Below the pieces are notes generated by a model. That model did not search any database. It saw only the letters and a program-made list of their open reading frames with translations, and had not been told where the DNA came from. Shown here in pieces: positions 14,108 through 24,500 of a stretch of DNA of 64,000 nucleotides; the stretch's first letter is position 1; the number at the start of each line of letters is the position of its first letter. The DNA is taken from assembly GCA_028829895.1 (NCBI GenBank), contig CM054180.1, positions 102,872,135 to 102,936,134 on the forward strand, written 5' to 3'. The DNA comes from Sinotaia quadrata (taxonomy: Eukaryota > Mollusca > Gastropoda > Architaenioglossa > Viviparidae). Position numbers and translations under genes: made by a program.

Positions 14108-17100
14108 CATTAGTCAATGTAAGGTCATCCTAATGTGCTCTTGTTTCACAGTGTCACTTGAACACACGCTCACACAAATGCATAAACACATGCAGAAATC
14201 CGCATGAAGTAATTAACTATCCACTACATAAACAATGAAAGGAATGTAACTCCATTGGTACTCCATGAAAAGTTGTGTCTTGGTAACACAAATAAAGACC
14301 TCATATTATCGTCTCTCCCTATCAATAGTTCATTGACAGCACTCCTATTTCTGCTAATAGTAAACACACAATTACGTATCTTGATAACAAAGATAAAGAC
14401 CTTCATTATTGTGTCTATCAATAGTTCATTGATAACACTCCTATTTATGCCAGTCGTAAAGGTGCAATGCTTGTCATTATAGACAGTGTGTTTACAATAG
14501 TGTCTGCACTAAATGACTATGATAAAATAAGAGATGAACAATAAAATGTGCTTCTATGAATTACTGCCTATTTATTTGTTTAATATTATTCAACTTGTGC
14601 GATTCTAGTGCAGTACAAAGTGTTACAGTGAGTGGTACGCATGCACACGTATATAAGATAGAGTCATGATATTTTCTGCTCAAATGATCACTAACGTATA
14701 TAGTTTTAACTAATACTACGTCTGAATTCGAGATATGTATATATGACACAGTTCTTACATATGTGTAGGTGACACCTCATACCACCCATCTGTACGTCAG
14801 TACCTGTGCACATAAATACACCGCACACGCATACACACATATATAATTGGATAGGTACTTAAAGTGATAAATAACGAAATAGGTGGATGAACATATTGAA
14901 AGATGAATGGATGGATGGGAATATATAATTATTTAGACAAATGTGAATAGTTATATCATCTTACTTTTAAAACATTACTTGCAGAAAATACCCCCAACTA
15001 TCTATAAATAAATTCAACCATAGTTACATGTCATTGAGATCCTAGTTTAAAATGTAAGGAAATAGTATTTGTATTGTCAGTTCCGTTCCGAGATATATCA
15101 TCAACAATTTTGTAATTTTATGTAGAATATATCTTAGAATAATCTTTTGCTGGTGCGTTCATTCAGTGTATGTTACTAACACAATACATCCATAATATCG
15201 ATTGTTGTGATATACGTGCATGTGAAAATGATGACTCAAAATGTCTTCTTCATATTTTCATGTATGTTTGAAAACGTTTGCAAATTGTGCATATTATGTA
15301 TAGAACATATAGGATTGTTTTCTTTAAATTGAGGATATTGTTTTATTTACAAGCAGCGTCTATAAAATGCGCTATTTTGCAAATGTAAGTGTTCTTCAAT
15401 GTTAATGAATAGGGTTTGGGTGCAAGGCCCACAAAACAACTATCTACTGGCGATAGCACTGATCATTGGAGGCTGGTTCTGTACATTCTTTCTGCGGCCG
15501 TACAAGATTTTCAGCGTCTTTACTACCATAGTGAGAAGTGCGCTATTAGGGGATGGTTTGAGGTAACTTATTTGTTTTAATACCCTCCAGAAGATTACAG
15601 AGATATTCTGTGATATTGTATTGTTTATAAATCATATTCATGTACCAAATTTATAATATGGGGGCGGGGTTTTCCTGTCTGCTTAAAGGACACAGTACTA
15701 ATTGGACTTTTTCAAAAAATCTTGAATATTTGCTTAAAATTGTGATTGTTTGTCTTGATGTTAAAATGGCTGAATGTTTCGATAAAACATTCAGCCAAAT
15801 CACAATGGTTTTATTTTAGATATATGTGCTCAAACAGGTGGGGGTCAGTCCTCCAGCAAACACACATTTATCAGAAGTATGCATGGACACTTTCATTGCT
15901 TCAAATAATAAGGCAGCTGGCTCTCTTTCACTTCTAATTTCGAAATAATTATGCCTCCCGCAGTAACATCATTAACCTTTGTAATATAAATTAGTGTTCG
16001 AAGAAAAAAAGAGTTTGTAGGCGAATGTCTTGTTTTGAACTCAAGTTGCTGTGAGTGAGCTACAACCATGCCTTCCGATAAATAGCGAAGGAAAGAAACA
16101 TGCAAAAAGAAAAAATTCACGAGAAATCAGTACGCAAGAAGTGCAAACAGTTGAAACTGAACGAACTTTCGTCTTCTTCTTCACTGCCTAGTCAGACTAG
16201 TGCTAGTAGATGTGATAGTGGTGGTATTATGAACAAACGTGTACAGCCGGACGAAAACAAAAGTAGGCATTCTGCAATATCAAAACCAGAAAAGGAGCCG
16301 TTGATGGTGTACATTAGTCATAAATGAGCTGTAAAAGACCCTGATGACAGTTGTTATAGTCTTTGTGAAGAAGATTATCTTGACACTACTAATACTATGG
16401 AAAGACACAGAATTGTTGATGTTGGCATTTTATCAGCTAATATTGCCTCTCAGTCGCAGTGTTCATTCTGTGTAAGAGTGTCGTATTGACAGAGGTATAG
16501 AAAAGGGGTCTAGGAAGCATGTTTGTTTTTCACTGAAGTTCCAGAAAGCGCAATGGTCACAGAGCATTTTCTTCTTCTGAAGTGATTCCTGGTGGTAGTG
16601 GTAATGTGTTCAATTATGGTATAAATCGTCATGCAATATTCGCAATGCGAACTATAGGCTGTGTTGAACCAGTTTTGTGATGCTATGGATTTACCACCAC
16701 CGGTGTTTGACAGTTCATACAACTGTATCAATAAATCTATCAAGAAAGATGCACAAGAAATACAGTTTATGATAGTTTAAACAACTGTTTCAATAAATCT
16801 ATCAAGAACGCTGTACAATATGTACAATATATGATATTTCATACAACTGTGTCAATAAATCTATCAAGAAAGATGCACAAGAAAAAGTCCAAAAAGAGTC
16901 AATGAAGAAAGCTAAAATAGAATATTCAATGACTAAGCCTAGAAAGGATGGTCGTGGTCTTCGTGACATAGTTGTGTCGTCAGACGGCACCTGGATGACA
17001 CTTGGTCACACATCAGTGATTGGTCCAATTATACAATTGGATACTTGACTGGGAAAGTGAAAGATTCAGACATCAGAAACACACAAGCAAATCATGTGAG

Positions 17101-20100
17101 GTATGGAATAAACGGAATAAAAATACAGCAGCATACGAGAGATGGACAGCACAGCACCAGAACAAATGCACTGTCATCCATAATGGGTCTTCAGGCTCAA
17201 TGGAAAATGAGTTTGTGAAGGACTTTTTCAGTAGATCAGTATTACCAGCTTAGGTATACTAGGTTTATAGGTGATGGGACACTGGCACATTTAGTTCTGT
17301 GCAGAAGTCTAAACTTTATGGTGCTGATATTGATATAGTAAACATTTAATGCTAGACCACATACAGAAGAGGATGGGTACACGCCTGCGTAATGACAAGA
17401 AAGCAATAAAGAATTCAAGCGACTGTCTGAAAGAAAAACATTAGGAGGCAGGGAAAAGACTGACTGACTGATAGTATACAGAAGATGTAATGGAAATGCA
17501 AGTAGGAGAAAGAAGCACAATCTTGTGAAAATGCGCGAACATTTCTGGACACATACTTTCGAAAGCTGTCACGGACCAGAATCCTCTCTACAATTTCTGC
17601 TCTGAAAAAGTGCATACAAAGGCAGAACAGGAAAACATAACAGCAGACTACAAAAATAAGAATAATCTCCCACAAACAGTATTGAAAGATATATAACCAG
17701 TGTTCAAGGATTTAGAAGCAACAGAGCTTCTTCGCCGGTGTCTCGACGGTTATACACAAAACCCAAACCCATATAGTCTAATATGGAAATTTTGTCCCCC
17801 CCCCAAAAAAAAAAAAAAAACGCTCATGGCAATAAAGCAGTAGACACTTCAGTGGCATTTGCAGTAGGCTTGTTCAACGATGGTGCAAAAACATTCAGTG
17901 CTGTGCTCAAGTCTTTGAACCAGACTGTTGGCAAGTATGCGAGAGTTGCTTTGAACTGGATGGCAATAAACGGACCAAAACATCCCAAAAGAAGCTGTGA
18001 CACGTGCGCCACTCACTTGATGAACATATTTATTATTATTAATTAATCTATCAAAACTAATTGCAAGTGATGAGAATATTAATTTTATTTAATTAATGAT
18101 CCTCCAACAGACACCACTCGTCTCTCACTTGGCGGATATTTTGGCGTTGTAAACGTTTTCACAATTTCTCAACATAAATCAACACTTAACAGTTACATAA
18201 GGTTTCTGCAGGTGGAAAACCTACTTTAATCTATATTTAGCGAGCACCCATCCACCCTCTTTCTTCTCTAACATAAGATTATCAATATCAATATGCTTAA
18301 GGTAAAAAAAATTAACAATATTTTTTTTAAAATCAAATATACATATGACAAATACAATGAAATATACAATTAAACACAATATTCCATGAACCCACATTTG
18401 GATAACTATTGTTTACAGTCTCTCTCTACATATATAATAATTATAAAAATATATTTACAGTTCAGCATTAGAGTTAATACAAATCGCAAGTTAATCCTAT
18501 CAGAGAATATAAATGGAGTTATTAGAGTTAAGCAGTTAAAGTCTTTTTACATGACCTGGATTAAGTGTTGCTTCAAGTCTTTCTCTGGCCTTGCAACAGT
18601 GTCAAAATGTTCATGAGTCAGCACGTGTTTTCCGCCTTATGCATAGAAAATACTGACAAATGTTTTCTCTCATCCAACCTAGTGCTTTCTTCACTGTGTT
18701 GGTTTCTTGTGCAGAACACAATCACAATGGGTTTTTTTCACTGTATGAGGTATTTAGCATCCCTTGCTTTTGTACATCAAGTAGGTGTAGAATACGCCCT
18801 TATGCTTTCACACACCGCAACAGACGCTCCCACACTCCCAGTCATATGACTTAACTGGTGAATGCATGAATGGAGGGTCACTGTAACCTTGAGCTTGAAG
18901 CTCGTATCTCAACATTCGAGCTCAAAAGTCAAACTCAAACTTCAGAATCAGAAGGCCACTTGTTCACTGCAACATACAATTAAGGAGCAAACCTGAGTTT
19001 CCCGTTTAGCACAATATAACCTCATTCTTTGTCACATTTATTCTCAAACTTACAATGTCCTGCAACAGTATTCATTAACTCCATGCACACGTGGTACAAT
19101 CAAAATATGTATCAAACAATGTCACACCAATGTAGTAAATAAATCAACTTACATGTTGCATCTTTACATAAACACAAGTATAACACATAGTAAAATGTAT
19201 GAAATGTTTCTAAGTCCATTCTCTCTCAATCAGTCAATTAAACTCACCTCTCAAACTAACAACTGCTTTCAAGCCAGACTTCTCTCTTTGTCTTCAAATT
19301 CAAAAGTGAATAAGCAGCAGAATTCTCTACTGCAAGTAAACTCCTTAAACTCAGACCATTGGCTAGTCTCATTCTCATAAATAAAAATCATTGGATAATA
19401 GAAAACTGCTCACTCAGTTTCCATTAGGTCAGCAAATCTAGAATATTCTTGCCTTAGGCTGTTTACTTTAAACTCAATCACTTTCAAAATCACACCATAA
19501 GGAGTGCCTAACGTCGGGTTACTCTGACAATTTAGCAACTTATATAACAATTAAAATTAAAAATAGGGAGGGACAAATTTCCTCTGTAACAGAAGCTTTG
19601 GAGTCCTTACATGCAGCCAGAATAGCCAAGAAGAAGAACACACTCAGGAGAAATGAGCAATAGGAGGAGGCAAAAGGCTTTCCTTACTTGGTTTTGGCAT
19701 ACTAGTCAGTAGGCTGAATTTTAAAGGTTTGAAAAGTTGTCGAAAATCAAAATTTTTAATTCGTGGTAAGCTGATATTTTAAGAACTATTGGAAATTCAC
19801 CCAAATAATTTGGCACACAAATACATCTGAACAAAATGTGGATCCTGTACCACTTTTATAAAGTTAGCTAACAAAGAAACATTTTCTAGCGATATGTACT
19901 TTAATAAAATATCTTTTATACACCTTGATTTTGATACATGTAACAGATGTAGTATAAATTATATAAATACAAACCAATAATATCTTAGGAATAAATGTTT
20001 TGAAATTAGCGCCTGTCCACCAACCATTTGTTTGTTTGCGTAATTTTTTTTATTATTTAATATCTTCTTTTATTACTCTGTCTTTTCAGTTTTAACACAC

Positions 20101-21482
20101 AAATCATTATTTTATGTTAAAATTCAATCATTTCTGCATACACAAGACAAATTTGGTAATGATATTTCAAACAGAAGGTATTTGACACAACTCAATGATT
20201 TAGGGTCGTTCGTGTACCTAGTAGTTGACAACAAAATGTTTTCAATATCTCTTACTGAGAATCATTTTGTACACAGGTTTGCAGTAATAATTTTATTTGA
20301 CTTCGTGGCATTTTCTTTCGCCATGTACTTCTTGTATCTAACAACACCTGGCGGGCCTCCTGCCGAGTTCGAACACCCGGGCATGTCGGCTTTAACAATG
20401 TTCAAGTTGATGATCGGTGTGGACGATCTAGAGATCCTGACGAGAGCGCCCTCTCCCTGGCTGACGGTTACCTTGTTCATCATTTTTGTAGTGTTGACCT
20501 ACATCCTCATGTTCAACATCCTCACCGCCATAATGACCGAGAGGACCAAGGGAATATCAAAAAAGGGAGAATTGCAGTGGAAACTGCAGAGACTCGCCGT
20601 GGTGGTGATGATTGAGAAAATGTTGCCGCTGAGTTGGGCCTGCAACTCTGCAGAAGTGAGGGATAAAAACACCCAAAGATTCCTTTCAACAGGTAAAAGC
20701 CGATTCTTTCATTACATGTTTGCATAATTGTTTCTCCCGTCATTTTCCTATTCTGTCAATTACAAGTACATAAGTCTATACAACAAAGTTGACACACTGC
20801 AATAAGTGGTATACGGAAATGCCAAGATACAAATTTAAAGTAAATGGCAAAATACTGTAAGAGATTAGCATTCCAGTAATTAATTAATGTATAGTGCCAA
20901 AGAAATGTACATTCAGAAAATTATCTAAAAACCTTCCTAAAGTGTTTTCAATTATCACTCTCAGTTTAATATTTAATTTAATCCATACTTATGAAATAAA
21001 ATCCTATATGGCATAAAGCAGGTGGGTTAAATAATCAAAATGATAGTGTGACACAATGCCACCCTAGTTAATGGTTATGATTATTATTTATATTAAACAT
21101 CCACAAATAATAACAAGTGATGAGAATCTTAAGTTATGTTATTAATAATTCTCCAGAAGACACCACTCGTCTCTCTCGGCGGATATGTGAGTACTGTAAA
21201 CGTTTTCTCTCTTTTACAATATTAAAGACAAACATTTACCAGCACACAATATTTCCCTAGGTGGAAACTTCTTACCGAAGAAAAAGATACATCCGTCCTA
21301 ACAATATGTATAAGAAGCTCAATATATTTAACAATAAATTTATTAAATCAACAATCAAATATACAACTTATGACTATAATCAAAGAGAAGTAATATTAAC
21401 CTCACTTCACAAAAATGTTCAATTAATGCTAGACAATCATTCATTTTATATTAGCAAAGATATCGTCAGTCAAATTAACACA

Positions 21483-21531
<49 letters not shown>

Positions 21532-21540
21532 TTACATATA

Positions 21541-21596
<56 letters not shown>

Positions 21597-24500
21597 TGTG
21601 TGTGTGTGTGTTCATCACAGAAATGAGAATGGAGACTTAGATAATTATTATGTTAAAAACTGCACATAACCTCAATGATGGTAGCTGTCTCTGGCATGTG
21701 CTCACAATCACACTGTTTTCAACAAATCACTATCTTATATATATTAGGGAATGGTCCAGCATATCCCTTCTAGGCACATTACACATCTGTTCCATTATCT
21801 TGGATGAGATCACAAAGCACACTGTGAAGACTTGTCCAGAAATTCGTATGCGCTATCAAACACCTCAAGAGGAATGTTCTAGAATTTTCATCTGTACAAC
21901 TGAAGCACATTATGAGGAATGTTCAAAATAATCTTCATGAATTCTCAAGACCAAACTCAAGCCACCATTTTCCGCCATATTGGCTCTTGTGAGAAATTCT
22001 CAGGAATCAACTTACAGCAACACATTTACTAATAAGATCGATGACAATGTTGATGGGATGCACACACCAACGTGATTTGGTAGTGTACAGTAGTCACTGT
22101 AGTCTGAAGCAGGTCTAAAGCATCAAAGAAAAATGGTGCACTCCTTCTGCAATTTAAAGCAGAGCTAAATTCAGGCATATATCTAAAATAAAGTTTCTCC
22201 CTTACACAAATTCTCAACTTTCAAATCTTGCAACATTATTCATTAGCCTGATACACATGTAGCATAAGAAATATAGCATTGATCAAAATTCATAAGTATA
22301 ATATTCAATACAATCAAATTAGTGAACATATAAATAATGGTTCCATTACATAAGCATAGTCCAATTCAAATCATAGATCAACAGCAAACTATTATGGAAT
22401 ATTTCTAACTCCATTCTTTCATTATCAGTCAGTTAACATACCATAAGCTAAATATCACCTTTATGACCAGACTGTGATAAGCAGATTTTTGGAGTAATTA
22501 GAATAACTCATTTCTCCACAAAGTAACTTTCGGTCTATCCCTATTGGATGAAATTATTATGAACAAGCATGAAACTATTAGAAAAGAAACTCCTCATCTG
22601 CTTGGAACTGGTTCAAATGACAACAGCATGTACTAGCATGTTCTTTGCCTGAGTTTGTATTTTAACTCTTGTACTTACAAAATATCGTCATGCTCAGTAT
22701 ATGAAGGTCATGTCAAGTTGACATTTAACAAATTATATAATAATTAAGTTTAGAAATGGGGACAGGCAAAGTTACTCCGCCATTAGCATGCTAATAGGGT
22801 ATGTGTAATCATATTGTGATTATTTATATTCAGCTAACACGGCACTATTAATCATTATTATGCAAAATTCAATATTGGCTAACACGGCACTATTAATCAT
22901 TATTATGCAAAATTCAATATTGGCTAACACGGCACTATTAATCATTATTATGCAAAATTCAATATTGGCTAACACGGCACTATTAATCATTATTATGCAA
23001 AATTCAATATTGGCTAACACGACACTATTAATCATACTGTGCATAATTTAATATCAGATAGGAACGCACATTTAAACACATTGTGCATAATTTAATGTCA
23101 TAGAGAACGAAATGTAATGAGAAAATTAAATTAAAAAATAATATTAATATAAGCTGATTGCTATCGACATTGGTCAAGCTCCAAATAAATTGTCTGTTTG
23201 GACACCTCTACTCTTTATTGCCTAAGTACCCTCTTGTTACAGTAACAATCTATTTCAACTATTAGCAAATTATTAGTTTTCAAGACACTTCTCTACATTA
23301 AGCTACAATGCTAGGAAGTGTTGAAAAATCTTCTAAATATTTTCTTATTTATTTAAAACTGACAACACATAAAATCCGACACGTTAAGCCATTCTGAGCT
23401 CGGCAGGACAAAAAATTACACTTACTTTATCTATGGGGAGCGCTTCCGGCCGAGGCCGATTTCGAGCTGGATAGTGGAGATGAGGGTCGGGTTTTGAGGG
23501 GTGTTTGGGAGGCGAAGGTGTGGAGGGTCTATGTCTACTGTTTAATGTTTGTTCTGTCGCAGGTAGTTGTTTATAGTGTTATTTGTTTGTTTCTCTTTTT
23601 TATTATCAATGTTATTTTTTTTAACTGTTGGATATTGATGAGGTTAATATAGCTGGGGGTGAGTGATTTTGTTTATAAATTTATCAATGTTACTTTATTT
23701 TAACTGTTGGATATTGATGAGGTTATTATAGCTGGGGGTGAGTGATTTTGTTTATAAATTTATCAATGTTATTTTATTTTAACTGGTTAACGTTCTGTTA
23801 TTTAAGTGATTCTCCCAATCATTACTTTAGGTGGCTAGTCCTCGGACTCTGGGAAGCCCTGAACTGTAGTTAGACGGTCGTGAGCGTCACTGTAGTGCAC
23901 AGACAGAATATAAGAAAGAACAGACCTCATGGGTGCTTGAGGGGTAGGAATGAAAAATAGTTATAAATAACGCGAGAGTTCACATTCCTCTTAGTCTTTA
24001 CGTTCATAATATTGGACACACACATGCCCAAACATACACACACATGCCCAAACATACACACACATGCCCAAACATACACACACATGCCCAAACATATCCA
24101 CACATGCACATCCATAACAAATGGGTTATGTCATGTAAGTCCCATCCAGAGAAAAAAGCATTGGTAGATAACCCGGGCGAGTTTCTGAGTAGGCGGGAAA
24201 CTGTAACATCGGTTTTGTTAGAGGGTAGGGATGGATGGTGTTAAATAAGGGCTTGGGTTATTCTGTTGGGTTTTGCAGTGGAATTTCGGCACCTCTTGCG
24301 GTTGAATTGAAAGCTGTACGTCACGCGATGTCCAGTGATAACTACTAGGGAATAATAAGCTAAAGGTGTCAGTACATCTCGGAACGATGGATTATGAGGG
24401 CATTTATTTTCAGCTTCCTCTCAATGTCTCCTGTGGTCTTTAGTATGAGAGGGAACGGTTATAGTAAATCTTTTATGAATAGTGTTATCAAAACTAAAAT

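Noticed and set aside
20653..20660. Alternative donor (cagaa|gtgagg) for the gene 1 S6 exon
   Set aside because: It would remove residues after Ala-Glu that have a counterpart in gene 2 (DKNTQRFL / DKGRSYL). The later donor is a better consensus. Kept only as a possible isoform.
22820..23051. ORFs on both strands ([15 protein letters not shown] / [15 protein letters not shown] units)
   Set aside because: 45-bp satellite open in both directions; no conserved start, acceptor or donor.
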